Positions 46,183 to 56,795 of a DNA stretch of 64,000 nt are shown in pieces (position 1 is the first letter of the stretch; every line of letters starts with the position of its first letter). Source of the stretch: Pseudomonas sp. HOU2 (lineage in GTDB: Bacteria; Pseudomonadota; Gammaproteobacteria; Pseudomonadales; Pseudomonadaceae). A model generated the notes under the pieces. It was not told the DNA's origin, made no database searches, and was given only the letters and a program-made list of their open reading frames with translations. A program made the position numbers and the translations under genes. The stretch spans positions 3,906,001 to 3,970,000 of the forward strand of contig NZ_CP160398.1 in assembly GCF_040729435.1 (NCBI RefSeq), given 5' to 3'.

Positions 46183-46211
46183 ACTATACGGAGCGCTTTT
46201 TGATCTGTAAA
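46183..46211 (-). promoter_or_regulatory. Promoter of tRNA-Leu copy 1
   Basis: On the minus strand TTTACA (46211-46206), exactly 17 bp, TATAGT (46188-46183), with a GC-rich stretch (GCGCC) after the -10 like a stringent discriminator. The tRNA begins 36 bp downstream of the -10 box. Confidence 0.85.
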
Positions 46212-46264
46212 CCCCTGATTTAATTTTAATTAATCAGTTTTAACAAACCCGTTTCCTAGAATGC

Positions 46265-46288
46265 AAAAAACCCGCTTTCGCGGGTTTT
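46265..46288 (-). terminator. Terminator of tRNA-Leu copy 2
   Basis: On the minus strand AAAACCCGC-GAAA-GCGGGTTTT then TTGCAT, 40 bases after the tRNA end. Confidence 0.88.
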
Positions 46289-46327
46289 GTGTGAGTCTTG
46301 AAACTGATCTAGTCTCAAACTCGAAAT

Positions 46328-46414
46328 TGGTGCCCAGGAGAAGACTCGAACTTCCACGACCGTAAGGTCACCAGCACCTGAAGCTGGCGTGTCTACCAAT
46401 TTCACCACCTGGGC
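46328..46414 (-). tRNA. tRNA-Leu(CAG), copy 2
   Basis: The 87-nt gene matches copy 1 except for the last acceptor-stem pair (GCCCAGG/CCTGGGC instead of GCCCAGA/TCTGGGC). That is a compensated change, so both stems are perfect. The anticodon is CAG. It has its own promoter and terminator. Confidence 0.96.
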
Positions 46415-46449
46415 ATCTCGTCAACGTGTGTACGTCGTCGATGGCGCGC

Positions 46450-46478
46450 ACTATACGGAGCGCCTTTTTAACTGTAAA
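46450..46478 (-). promoter_or_regulatory. Promoter of tRNA-Leu copy 2
   Basis: On the minus strand TTTACA (46478-46473), 17 bp, TATAGT (46455-46450). The spacer and discriminator are nearly the same as in copy 1. Confidence 0.85.
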
Positions 46479-46639
46479 CCCCTGTCAGCAAAAAAAATGA
46501 ATTTTTTTACCAGCGGTGTTCAAAAAAGCTTTCAGGCGTCGATACAAGGCTCCAGAAGGGCCTTATAGAGTCGGAAATTTCCCGTTTGATGGCGCCTATG
46601 CCAAACTAACCCGCATATAGACAAGGTGAAAACTCTCTA

Positions 46640-49270
46640 ATGGCCGATTGGCAGTCCCTCGATCCCGAGGCCGCTCGTGAAGCGGAAAAATATGAAAACC
46701 CTATTCCCAGCCGCGAACTGATCCTGGCGCATCTCGCCGATCGGGGTTCGCCTGCTGCCCGCGAGCAACTGGTCGAAGAGTTTGGTCTGACCACAGAAGA
46801 CCAGATCGAAGCCCTGCGCCGCCGCCTGCGCGCCATGGAGCGCGACGCTCAATTGATCTACACCCGCCGTGGCACCTATGCGCCGGTGGACAAGCTCGAC
46901 CTGATCCTCGGCCGCATCAGCGGTCACCGCGACGGTTTCGGCTTCCTGGTGCCGGACGACGGTAGCGATGACCTGTTCATGAGCCCGGCGCAGATGCGTC
47001 TGGTGTTCGATGGCGACCGTGCGCTGGCCCGTGTTTCCGGTCTCGACCGTCGTGGCCGCCGTGAAGGCGTGATCGTCGAAGTGGTGTCCCGTGCCCACGA
47101 AACCATCGTCGGTCGCTACTTCGAAGAGGGCGGTATCGGTTTCGTCGTTGCCGACAACCCGAAGATCCAGCAGGAAGTGCTGGTTACGCCAGGCCGCAAC
47201 GCCAACGCGCAGATCGGTCAGTTTGTCGAGGTGAAAATCACCCACTGGCCGACGCCGCGCTTCCAGCCGCAAGGCGATGTGGTCGAAGTGGTCGGCAACT
47301 ACATGGCGCCGGGCATGGAAATCGATGTCGCGCTGCGCACCTACGACATTCCGCACGTCTGGCCTGAAGCTGTTCTGAAAGAAGCCGCCAAGCTCAAGCC
47401 GGAAGTCGAAGAGAAAGACAAAGAGAAGCGTGTCGACCTGCGCCATCTGCCGTTCGTCACCATCGACGGCGAAGATGCCCGCGACTTCGACGACGCGGTC
47501 TACTGCGAAGCCAAGCCCGGCAAGCTGCGCCTGTTCTCCGGCGGCTGGAAGTTGTACGTGGCGATCGCCGACGTTTCCAGCTACGTGAAGATCGGTTCGG
47601 CCCTGGACAATGAAGCCCAGGTGCGCGGCAACTCGGTGTACTTCCCCGAGCGCGTGGTGCCGATGCTGCCTGAGCAGCTGTCCAACGGCCTGTGCTCACT
47701 GAACCCGCACGTCGATCGTCTGGCCATGGTTTGCGAGATGACCATCTCCAAGTCTGGCGAAATGACCGACTACTGCTTCTATGAAGCGGTGATCCATTCC
47801 CACGCCCGTCTGACCTACAACAAGGTCAGCGCGATGCTGGAAACCCCGAAAGCCACCGAAGCACGCAAGCTTCGCGGCGAATACACCGACGTGGTGCCGC
47901 ACCTCAAGCAGCTGTATGCGCTGTACAAGGTGTTGCTGGCGGCCCGTCACGTGCGTGGCGCGATCGATTTCGAAACTCAGGAAACCCGGATCATCTTCGG
48001 TTCCGAGCGCAAGATTGCCGAAATCCGTCCGACCACCCGCAACGATGCGCACAAGCTGATCGAGGAATGCATGCTGGCCGCCAACGTGGCCACTGCCGAA
48101 TTCCTCAAGAAGCACGAAATCCCTGCGCTGTACCGCGTCCACGACGGCCCGCCACCGGAGCGTCTGGAAAAGCTGCGCGCGTTCCTCGGCGAACTCGGCC
48201 TGTCCCTGCACAAAGGCAAGGACGGCCCGTCGCCGAAGGACTATCAGGCTCTGCTGGCAAGCATCAAGGACCGTCCGGATTTCCATCTGATCCAGACCGT
48301 GATGCTGCGCTCCCTGAGCCAGGCGGTGTACAGCGCCCAGAACGAAGGCCACTTCGGCCTGAATTACGAAGCCTATACCCACTTCACGTCGCCGATCCGT
48401 CGTTACCCGGACCTGCTCACGCACCGCGCCATCCGCAGCGTGATCCATTCGAAACAGGACACTCCGCACGTTCGTCGTGCCGGGGCGATGACCATTCCGA
48501 AAGCGCGCATCTATCCGTACGACGAAGCGGCGCTGGAGCAGCTCGGCGAGCAGTGCTCGATGAGTGAGCGCCGTGCCGACGAAGCCACCCGCGACGTAGT
48601 GAACTGGCTCAAGTGCGAGTTCATGAAGGATCGCGTCGGCGAGTCGTTCCCGGGTGTGATCACCGCCGTGACCGGTTTTGGCCTGTTCGTCGAGCTGACC
48701 GATATCTACGTCGAAGGCCTGGTGCACGTCACCGCGCTGCCGGGCGACTACTACCACTTCGACCCTGTGCATCACCGCCTGGCGGGCGAGCGCACCGGTC
48801 GCAGCTTCCGTCTCGGCGATACCGTTGAAGTGCGCGTGATGCGCGTCGACCTCGACGAGCGCAAGATCGACTTCGAGATGGCTGAAAAAACCATCAGCGC
48901 GCCGATCGGTCGCAAGAAACGTGGCGCCGATACCGCAGCACCTGCGAGCAAGGCTGTGGAAGACAAGGCTCCGGCGAAAACCGCCAGCCGTCGTCCGGCC
49001 AAAGAGAAAGCTGTCGAGGCCTATCGCCCGAGCGATGCCGTGGCGAAAAACGCCGAGCTGCGCAAAAGCCGTGAATTGAAGAAGGCCTTGTTGGCCGAAG
49101 CCAAAAGCGGTGGTAAAGCGGCGTCTGGGGGAAAGACCGGACGGTCGGCGCCTGAGAAGGCCGTCGGCGGCAAGCCAGCCAAACCCAGCAAACACCGTAA
49201 AGGCCCGCCAAAAGCGGGTTCGGCTCCAGCCAAGAGTGGCGGGTCGCGTAAACCGAAGGCGAAGTCATGA
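46640..49270 (+). CDS. rnr: Ribonuclease R
   Basis: This encodes 876 residues. N-terminal helix-turn-helix and cold-shock domains lead to the RNB catalytic domain with DGEDARDFDDAVYCE (the metal-binding Asp cluster). An S1 domain (GVITAVTGFGLFVELTDIYVEGLVH) and a lysine-rich tail of about 120 residues follow. It degrades structured RNA 3' to 5' in mRNA and rRNA quality control. The 225-bp upstream gap is AT-rich with no promoter I trust. The stop overlaps rlmB (ATGA). Confidence 0.97.
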   Translation: MADWQSLDPEAAREAEKYENPIPSRELILAHLADRGSPAAREQLVEEFGLTTEDQIEALRRRLRAMERDAQLIYTRRGTYAPVDKLDLILGRISGHRDGFGFLVPDDGSDDLFMSPAQMRLVFDGDRALARVSGLDRRGRREGVIVEVVSRAHETIVGRYFEEGGIGFVVADNPKIQQEVLVTPGRNANAQIGQFVEVKITHWPTPRFQPQGDVVEVVGNYMAPGMEIDVALRTYDIPHVWPEAVLKEAAKLKPEVEEKDKEKRVDLRHLPFVTIDGEDARDFDDAVYCEAKPGKLRLFSGGWKLYVAIADVSSYVKIGSALDNEAQVRGNSVYFPERVVPMLPEQLSNGLCSLNPHVDRLAMVCEMTISKSGEMTDYCFYEAVIHSHARLTYNKVSAMLETPKATEARKLRGEYTDVVPHLKQLYALYKVLLAARHVRGAIDFETQETRIIFGSERKIAEIRPTTRNDAHKLIEECMLAANVATAEFLKKHEIPALYRVHDGPPPERLEKLRAFLGELGLSLHKGKDGPSPKDYQALLASIKDRPDFHLIQTVMLRSLSQAVYSAQNEGHFGLNYEAYTHFTSPIRRYPDLLTHRAIRSVIHSKQDTPHVRRAGAMTIPKARIYPYDEAALEQLGEQCSMSERRADEATRDVVNWLKCEFMKDRVGESFPGVITAVTGFGLFVELTDIYVEGLVHVTALPGDYYHFDPVHHRLAGERTGRSFRLGDTVEVRVMRVDLDERKIDFEMAEKTISAPIGRKKRGADTAAPASKAVEDKAPAKTASRRPAKEKAVEAYRPSDAVAKNAELRKSRELKKALLAEAKSGGKAASGGKTGRSAPEKAVGGKPAKPSKHRKGPPKAGSAPAKSGGSRKPKAKS

Positions 49271-50031
49271 GTCAGTTGGAAAAAATCTACGGCGTTCACG
49301 CGGTAGAAGCGTTGTTGCGTCACCACCCGAAACGCGTCAAGCAGATCTGGCTGGCTGAAAGCCGCAACGATCCGCGCGTGCAGACCCTGATCGAACTGGC
49401 CAACGAAAATCGTGTGCAGATCGGTCAGGCCGAGCGCCGCGAAATGGATGCCTGGGTTGAAGGCGTGCACCAGGGCGTGGTGGCGGACGTCAGTCCGAGC
49501 CAGGTCTGGGGCGAGGCGATGCTCGACGAGCTGCTCGACCGCACCGAAGGCGCGCCGCTGTTGCTGGTGCTCGACGGCGTGACCGACCCGCACAACCTCG
49601 GCGCCTGCCTGCGTTCGGCGGATGCTGCCGGCGCGCTGGCGGTGATCGTGCCCAAGGACAAGTCGGCCACCCTGACGCCGGTGGTGCGTAAAGTGGCTTG
49701 CGGCGCGGCGGAAGTGATTCCGCTGGTGGCGGTGACCAACCTGGCGCGCACTCTGGAAAAGCTTCAGCAGCGCGGTCTGTGGGTGGTCGGCACGGCGGGT
49801 GAGGCCGAGGTCAGCATTTATGACCAGGACCTGACCGGCCCGACCATCCTGATCATGGGCGCTGAAGGCAAAGGCATGCGTCGCCTGACCCGCGAGCACT
49901 GCGACTACCTGGTGAACCTGCCGATGGCCGGTAGCGTCAGCAGCCTCAACGTGTCCGTGGCCACCGGTGTGTGCCTGTTCGAAGCGCAGCGCCAGCGCGG
50001 TGCCAAGGCCAAGGCAGCCGCCAAGAAGTAA
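49267..50031 (+). CDS. rlmB: 23S rRNA Gm2251 2'-O-methyltransferase
   Basis: This encodes 254 residues. The N-terminal substrate-binding domain (EKIYGVHAVEALLRHHP) is followed by a SpoU/SPOUT domain with motifs LLVLDGVTDPHNLGACLRSADAAG, IMGAEGKGMRRL and MAGSVSSLNVSVATGVCLFE, the knotted SAM site. It methylates G2251 in the ribosomal P-loop. It is coupled to rnr, as in most gammaproteobacteria. Confidence 0.96.
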   Translation: MSQLEKIYGVHAVEALLRHHPKRVKQIWLAESRNDPRVQTLIELANENRVQIGQAERREMDAWVEGVHQGVVADVSPSQVWGEAMLDELLDRTEGAPLLLVLDGVTDPHNLGACLRSADAAGALAVIVPKDKSATLTPVVRKVACGAAEVIPLVAVTNLARTLEKLQQRGLWVVGTAGEAEVSIYDQDLTGPTILIMGAEGKGMRRLTREHCDYLVNLPMAGSVSSLNVSVATGVCLFEAQRQRGAKAKAAAKK

Positions 50032-50047
50032 ACCTCGCTGTGTGGCT

Positions 50048-50143
50048 TGTAGGAGCTGTCGAGTAAAACGAGGCTGCGATCTTTTGATCTTGTTTTTTAA
50101 AAAATCAAAGTCAAAAGATCGCAGCCTTCGGCAGCTCCTACAG
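50048..50143. repeat. REP-like inverted pair (family B), variant arm
   Basis: The outer arms TGTAGGAGCTG and CAGCTCCTACA pair, as do GGCTGCGATCTTTTGA and its complement. Between them the left arm reads TCGAGTAAAACGAG instead of the palindromic CCGCAGG. It follows rlmB and precedes the ribosomal operon promoter. Confidence 0.82.
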
Positions 50144-50181
50144 GTGTCTCCCGGTGATTGTTCAAATAATCACCAATTGCC

Positions 50182-50210
50182 TTGCGCCTGCGCAGTCCCT
50201 TCTCTACAAT
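50182..50210 (+). promoter_or_regulatory. Candidate promoter of the rpsF operon
   Basis: TTGCGC (50182-50187), 17 bp, TACAAT (50205-50210), followed by TGCGCCCC, a GC-rich discriminator expected for stringently controlled ribosomal operons. The untranslated leader would be about 110 nt. Confidence 0.6.
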
Positions 50211-50282
50211 TGCGCCCCTTGCTGTGACGGCAGGCACGCATGTGCCCCGCGCCAGCAAGTCCATAAGTGTCATTCACTCCTT

Positions 50283-50307
50283 GTCTGACCGTTTTTGAGC
50301 GGCAGGC
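50283..50307 (+). promoter_or_regulatory. Possible S6:S18 autoregulatory hairpin in the rpsF leader
   Basis: GTCTG-A-CCG pairs with CGG-CAGGC (one bulged A, an 8-base loop TTTTTGAG), ending 9 bases before the AAGGAG site. In many bacteria an S6:S18 complex binds a CCG-containing hairpin in this position to repress rpsF. The match is by shape only. Confidence 0.4.
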
Positions 50308-50328
50308 TACAACCCGTAAGGAGCATTC

Positions 50329-50751
50329 ATGCGTCATTACGAAATCATCTTTCTGGTCCACCCTGACCAGAGCGAGCAAGTCGGCGGCATGGTTGAGCGT
50401 TACACCAAGCTGATCGAAGAAGACGGCGGCAAAATCCACCGTCTGGAAGACTGGGGCCGTCGTCAACTGGCCTACGCAATCAACAATGTTCACAAGGCTC
50501 ACTACGTGATGCTGAACGTTGAGTGCACTGGCAAGGCCCTGGCCGAGCTGGAAGACAACTTCCGCTACAACGATGCAGTGATCCGTAACCTGGTCATCCG
50601 TCGCGACGAAGCCGTTACCGGCCAGTCCGAGATGCTCAAGGCTGAAGAAAACCGCAGTGAGCGCCGTGAGCGTCGCGACCGTCCTGAGCACTCCGACGCT
50701 GATGGCGTTGAGGGTGATGACAGCGACAACAGCGATAACGCTGACGAGTAA
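50329..50751 (+). CDS. rpsF: 30S ribosomal protein S6
   Basis: This encodes 140 residues. [18 protein letters not shown] and the [14 protein letters not shown] core are the S6 signature. It carries an acidic C-terminal tail (Asp/Asn-rich), the site where RimK adds glutamates in Pseudomonas. AAGGAG precedes the ATG. It pairs with S18, encoded next. Confidence 0.98.
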   Translation: MRHYEIIFLVHPDQSEQVGGMVERYTKLIEEDGGKIHRLEDWGRRQLAYAINNVHKAHYVMLNVECTGKALAELEDNFRYNDAVIRNLVIRRDEAVTGQSEMLKAEENRSERRERRDRPEHSDADGVEGDDSDNSDNADE

Positions 50752-50779
50752 TCCACGGACCTTTTAAGGAGCCTATCAA

Positions 50780-51010
50780 ATGGCACGTTTCTTCCGTCGT
50801 CGTAAATTCTGCCGCTTCACCGCTGAAGACGTGAAAGAGATCGATTACAAAGATCTCAACACTCTGAAAGCCTACGTATCCGAGACCGGCAAAATCGTTC
50901 CAAGCCGCATCACCGGTACCAAAGCTCGTTATCAGCGTCAGCTGGCCACCGCTATCAAGCGCGCCCGCTTCCTGGCCCTGCTGGCCTACACCGACAGCCA
51001 CGGCCGCTGA
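50780..51010 (+). CDS. rpsR: 30S ribosomal protein S18
   Basis: This encodes 76 residues, beginning [17 protein letters not shown], with [25 protein letters not shown] as the core. It is the usual length. AAGGAG lies upstream. It sits between rpsF and the DUF2232 gene in the ribosomal operon. Confidence 0.98.
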
Positions 51011-51046
51011 GACCGGGCAGTCGACAAGTAGCAAAGGATTGAATGC

Positions 51047-51940
51047 ATGCGCGCCTTAGCTGAGTTCATCATGCGCGGCCGCATGCAGGCCACTCTCGTA
51101 GTGGCCGGGTGTGCAACATTGCCGTTGTTGTATTGGTTGGGTGCTGCCGCCGGGAGCCTGGTGCTTCTGCGGCGCGGACTGACGGACGCCCTGGGCGTTC
51201 TGTCGCTGGGACTGCTGCCGGCATTGATCTGGTGGCTGTATGCCGATGATCCACGGGCGCTTCTGGTGCTGCTGGGGTCTTCGGGGCTTGCGTTGGTGTT
51301 GCGCGCAAGCGAGTCCTGGGTTCGCACGCTGCTGGTCAGCGTAGTGATGGGAGTGGTGTTTTCAGTGGTGCTCGGGGCAGCGTTTGCGGCCCAGATCGAG
51401 ATGCTCGCGCAGGCCTTGATAAAGGTCATGCCGGCGCTTCTTGGTGAAACCTACAAGCAATTGTCGGTCGATGAGCAAGCGCGTTTCGCGTCCCTGATTG
51501 CACCAGTCCTGACCGGACTGATTGCGGCTTTGTTGCAGATCGTCAGCGTGCTGAGCCTGATTGTCGGGCGGCATTGGCAGGCGTTGTTGTACAACCCGGG
51601 TGGTTTTGGTCGCGAGTTTCGCGCCATCCGGATCCCGCTGGGACCGGCGATGTTGCTGCTGGCGTTGATGCTTCTGGGCCCGAATCTCGGTGCACAGATG
51701 GCCATGTTGACGCCGTTGTGCAGTGTACCGCTGGTGTTCGCCGGACTCGCCCTGATTCACGGGCTGGTCGGGCAGAAGCGACTGGCCGGTTTCTGGCTGG
51801 TGGGGTTGTACGTGACACTGCTGCTGTTCATGCAGCTGCTCTATCCGTTGCTCGTGGTTCTGGCCATTGTCGACAGCCTGATTGATTTTCGCGGTCGTCA
51901 CGTGTCGAAAGGCACCGATAACGCGAACGGTGAAGGTTAA
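51047..51940 (+). CDS. DUF2232 membrane protein
   Basis: This encodes 297 residues with about eight hydrophobic helices and few charged residues. The N-terminal segment MRALAEFIMRGRMQATLVVAG and later GLTDALGVLSLGLLPALIWW fit DUF2232. Its place between rpsR and rplI is conserved in pseudomonads (P. aeruginosa PA4933, from memory). The function is unknown. AAAGGA precedes the ATG. It is presumably co-transcribed with the ribosomal genes. Confidence 0.85.
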   Translation: MRALAEFIMRGRMQATLVVAGCATLPLLYWLGAAAGSLVLLRRGLTDALGVLSLGLLPALIWWLYADDPRALLVLLGSSGLALVLRASESWVRTLLVSVVMGVVFSVVLGAAFAAQIEMLAQALIKVMPALLGETYKQLSVDEQARFASLIAPVLTGLIAALLQIVSVLSLIVGRHWQALLYNPGGFGREFRAIRIPLGPAMLLLALMLLGPNLGAQMAMLTPLCSVPLVFAGLALIHGLVGQKRLAGFWLVGLYVTLLLFMQLLYPLLVVLAIVDSLIDFRGRHVSKGTDNANGEG

Positions 51941-51959
51941 AAGTTAAGAGGATTTCCAC

Positions 51960-52406
51960 ATGCAACTGATCCTTCTGGAAAAAATCGCCAACCTGGGCAA
52001 CCTGGGCGACAAAGTAAACGTTAAGGCCGGTTACGGCCGTAACTACCTGCTGCCTTTCGGCAAAGCTACCGCTGCGACCGCTGCCAACCTGGCTGCGTTC
52101 GAAGAGCGTCGTGCCGAGCTGGAAAAAGCTGCCGCAGACCGTAAAGCATCGGCTGAAAGCCGTGCTGCCCAACTGGCCGAGCTGGAAGTGACCATCACTG
52201 CCACCGCTGGCGACGAAGGCAAGCTGTTCGGTTCGATCGGTACTCACGACATCGCTGACGCACTGACCGCTTCCGGCGTTGAAGTGCAGAAGAGCGAAGT
52301 TCGTCTGCCGAACGGCACCATCCGCAACGTGGGTGAATTCGACGTGGCTGTGCACCTGCACGCCGAAGTTGAAGCCACCGTACGCGTTGTCGTGGTAGCA
52401 GCTTAA
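51960..52406 (+). CDS. rplI: 50S ribosomal protein L9
   Basis: This encodes 148 residues. [32 protein letters not shown] is the diagnostic N-terminal domain, followed by the long connecting helix and the C-terminal domain ([23 protein letters not shown]). AAGAGGA precedes the ATG. A terminator follows, so this ends the rpsF operon. Confidence 0.98.
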   Translation: MQLILLEKIANLGNLGDKVNVKAGYGRNYLLPFGKATAATAANLAAFEERRAELEKAAADRKASAESRAAQLAELEVTITATAGDEGKLFGSIGTHDIADALTASGVEVQKSEVRLPNGTIRNVGEFDVAVHLHAEVEATVRVVVVAA

Positions 52407-52451
52407 GCAATACTTGTCGGCTGGCACCCTCGGGTGCTTGCCGGTAACATC

Positions 52452-52487
52452 GGGCACGATCCTGTTTACAGGTCGTGCCCTTTGTCT
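52452..52487 (+). terminator. Rho-independent terminator after rplI
   Basis: GGGCACGA-T-CCTG, loop TTTA, CAGG-TCGTGCCC forms a 12-bp stem with one bulge, followed by TTTGTCTTT. Confidence 0.88.
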
Positions 52488-52526
52488 TTCTGGTAATCCC
52501 GTTTTCAAACCTGACTCCAAGTGGCC

Positions 52527-53924
52527 ATGAACGAAATCACCGCTCCCGAGCAATACGATCTGCAAACCGCCGCGCTGAAAGTGCCGCCGCATTCCATCGA
52601 GGCCGAACAGGCCGTACTCGGTGGTCTGATGCTGGACAACAACGCCTGGGAACGCGTGCTCGATCAAGTCTCCGACGGCGATTTCTACCGACATGACCAC
52701 CGTCTGATCTTCCGTGCGATCGCCAAACTGGCCGATCAGAACATGCCGATCGACGTCGTGACCCTTGCCGAACAATTGGACAAGGAAGGTCAGACGTCCC
52801 AGGTCGGCGGCCTCGGTTACCTCGGCGAGCTGGCGAAAAACACGCCGTCCGTCGCCAACATCAAGGCCTATGCGCAGATCGTTCGCCAGCGGGCGACGTT
52901 GCGCCAGTTGATCGGTATCAGCACTGAAATTGCCGACAGCGCCTTCAACCCCGAAGGTCGCACCGCCGAGGAAATCCTCGACGAAGCCGAGCGGCAGATC
53001 TTCGCGATTGCCGAGGCCCGGCCAAAAACCGGCGGCCCGGTGGGCGTGAATGACCTGCTGACCAAGGCCATCGACCGCATCGACACCCTGTTCAACACTG
53101 CCGACGCGATTACCGGTCTTTCCACCGGATATACCGACCTCGATGAGAAGACCAGTGGCTTGCAGCCGTCCGACCTGATCATCGTCGCCGGCCGTCCGTC
53201 GATGGGTAAAACCACCTTCGCCATGAACCTGGTGGAAAACGCCGTACTGCGCAGCGACAAGGCGGTGCTGGTGTATTCCCTCGAGATGCCAGGCGAATCG
53301 CTGATCATGCGTATGCTTTCGTCCCTGGGCCGTATCGACCAGACCAAAGTGCGTTCCGGTCAGCTTGAAGACGACGACTGGCCGCGCCTGACCTCGGCGG
53401 TCAACCTGCTCAACGATCGCAAGCTGTTCATTGACGATACCGCCGGTATCAGCCCGTCGGAAATGCGTGCGCGGACCCGGCGGCTGGTGCGCGAGCACGG
53501 CGACATCGGCCTGATCATGATCGACTACCTGCAGTTGATGCAGATTCCGGGTTCCAGCGGTGACAACCGGACCAACGAGATTTCCGAGATCTCGCGATCC
53601 CTCAAAGCCCTGGCCAAGGAATTCAACTGCCCGGTGGTGGCGCTGTCGCAGCTCAACCGTTCCCTGGAACAACGTCCCAACAAGCGTCCGGTGAACTCCG
53701 ACTTGCGGGAATCCGGAGCGATCGAGCAGGACGCCGACGTCATCATGTTCGTGTACCGGGACGAGGTGTATCACCCGGAAACCGAGCACAAGGGCATCGC
53801 CGAAATCATCATCGGCAAGCAGCGGAACGGCCCGATCGGCTTTATCCGCCTGGCTTTTATCGGTAAGTACACCCGCTTCGAAAACCTCGCGCCGGGCAGT
53901 TACAACTTCGACGACGACGAGTAA
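52527..53924 (+). CDS. dnaB: Replicative DNA helicase DnaB
   Basis: This encodes 465 residues from the ATG at 52527 (a GTG two codons earlier is possible). An N-terminal collar domain (PPHSIEAEQAVLGGLMLDN) precedes the RecA-like motor with Walker A GRPSMGKTTFAMN, Walker B LIMIDYLQLM, and ALSQLNRSLEQRPNKRP. It unwinds DNA as a hexamer at the replication fork. There is no intein. The rplI-dnaB order is typical. Confidence 0.97.
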   Translation: MNEITAPEQYDLQTAALKVPPHSIEAEQAVLGGLMLDNNAWERVLDQVSDGDFYRHDHRLIFRAIAKLADQNMPIDVVTLAEQLDKEGQTSQVGGLGYLGELAKNTPSVANIKAYAQIVRQRATLRQLIGISTEIADSAFNPEGRTAEEILDEAERQIFAIAEARPKTGGPVGVNDLLTKAIDRIDTLFNTADAITGLSTGYTDLDEKTSGLQPSDLIIVAGRPSMGKTTFAMNLVENAVLRSDKAVLVYSLEMPGESLIMRMLSSLGRIDQTKVRSGQLEDDDWPRLTSAVNLLNDRKLFIDDTAGISPSEMRARTRRLVREHGDIGLIMIDYLQLMQIPGSSGDNRTNEISEISRSLKALAKEFNCPVVALSQLNRSLEQRPNKRPVNSDLRESGAIEQDADVIMFVYRDEVYHPETEHKGIAEIIIGKQRNGPIGFIRLAFIGKYTRFENLAPGSYNFDDDE

Positions 53925-53935
53925 CGTCGAGCACT

Positions 53936-54028
53936 TGTGGCGAGGGCGCTTGTTCCCGCCGGGTTGCGCAGCCGCCGCCAGAATTCGACTGCTGCGCAGC
54001 CGATCGGGAGCAAGCTCCCTCGCCACAG
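53936..54028. repeat. REP-like inverted pair (family A), degraded left arm
   Basis: The left arm TGTGGCGAGGGCGCTTGTTC differs from the right arm complement at two positions. The inner part holds CTGCTGCGCAGCCG. It lies between dnaB and the YgiQ-type gene. Confidence 0.85.
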
Positions 54029-54078
54029 GTAAAGCACAATTTCCGACCACAGTCGTCGGAATTGGTCAAAATTTGTGC

Positions 54079-54084
54079 TATATT
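54079..54084 (+). promoter_or_regulatory. Possible -10 box upstream of the YgiQ-type gene
   Basis: TATATT in an AT-rich stretch (GGTCAAAATTTGTGC before it), 43 bp before the ATG. The -35 hexamer at 17 bp (TCGGAA) is poor. Confidence 0.35.
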
Positions 54085-54127
54085 CCGCGCCCGCGAAATT
54101 CAATGAAAGCCAACACCGGTTATCGAC

Positions 54128-56431
<2,304 letters not shown>

Positions 56432-56451
56432 ACCGCTTTTTGTTTCAACAG

Positions 56452-56477
56452 AACGCCAACCTTCGGGTTGGCGTTTT
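56452..56477 (+). terminator. Rho-independent terminator after the YgiQ-type gene
   Basis: AACGCCAACC-TTC-GGGTTGGCGTT followed by TTGC; a 9-10 bp stem directly after the gene. Confidence 0.85.
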
Positions 56478-56517
56478 GCATTTCAGGTGTCAGGAAATTT
56501 GCTGAAGTCACTGCCCT

Positions 56518-56609
56518 CATCGCTGGCAAGCCAGCTCCCACAGGTTTATCTGTCGCTCACAAAACTGTGGCCACCGAGGAACCTTGTGGGAGCTGGCTTG
56601 CCAGCGATG
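56518..56609. repeat. REP-like inverted pair (family D: CATCGCTGGCAAGCCAGCTCCCACAGG)
   Basis: Arms CATCGCTGGCAAGCCAGC... and ...GCTGGCTTGCCAGCGATG are complementary and flank about 40 bp. This motif differs from families A and B. It lies in the 364-bp gap before the transglutaminase operon; nothing coding is seen there. Confidence 0.9.
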
Positions 56610-56795
56610 GGGCCAGATCAATCACCTCATCAATCACTGCCCGCCACATTTAGGCGCAACTTCCTCGAACCATTTCCCCGCATCGCCCGATTTTGGTGCT
56701 GTACTGCCCTGAGCATTCCGGGAAAGCGCCCAAGCCCCTGCATGGCATAAGTCTTGCGCGCTTTCGAATACGCTTAGGCTCGCAGGAGGCACGCC

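Larger units (their letters stand above)
46004..46478 (-). repeat. Tandem duplication of a complete tRNA-Leu transcription unit
   Basis: Promoter, leader, tRNA and terminator recur with a 267-bp period measured between the tRNA 3' ends. The terminator, tRNA and promoter are nearly identical, while the leader and spacer DNA between them has diverged. Confidence 0.85.

Noticed and set aside
46061..46414. tRNA genes as an integration site for an island
   Set aside because: No integrase and no direct repeat of a tRNA 3' end flank any block; the two tRNAs are a plain tandem duplication.
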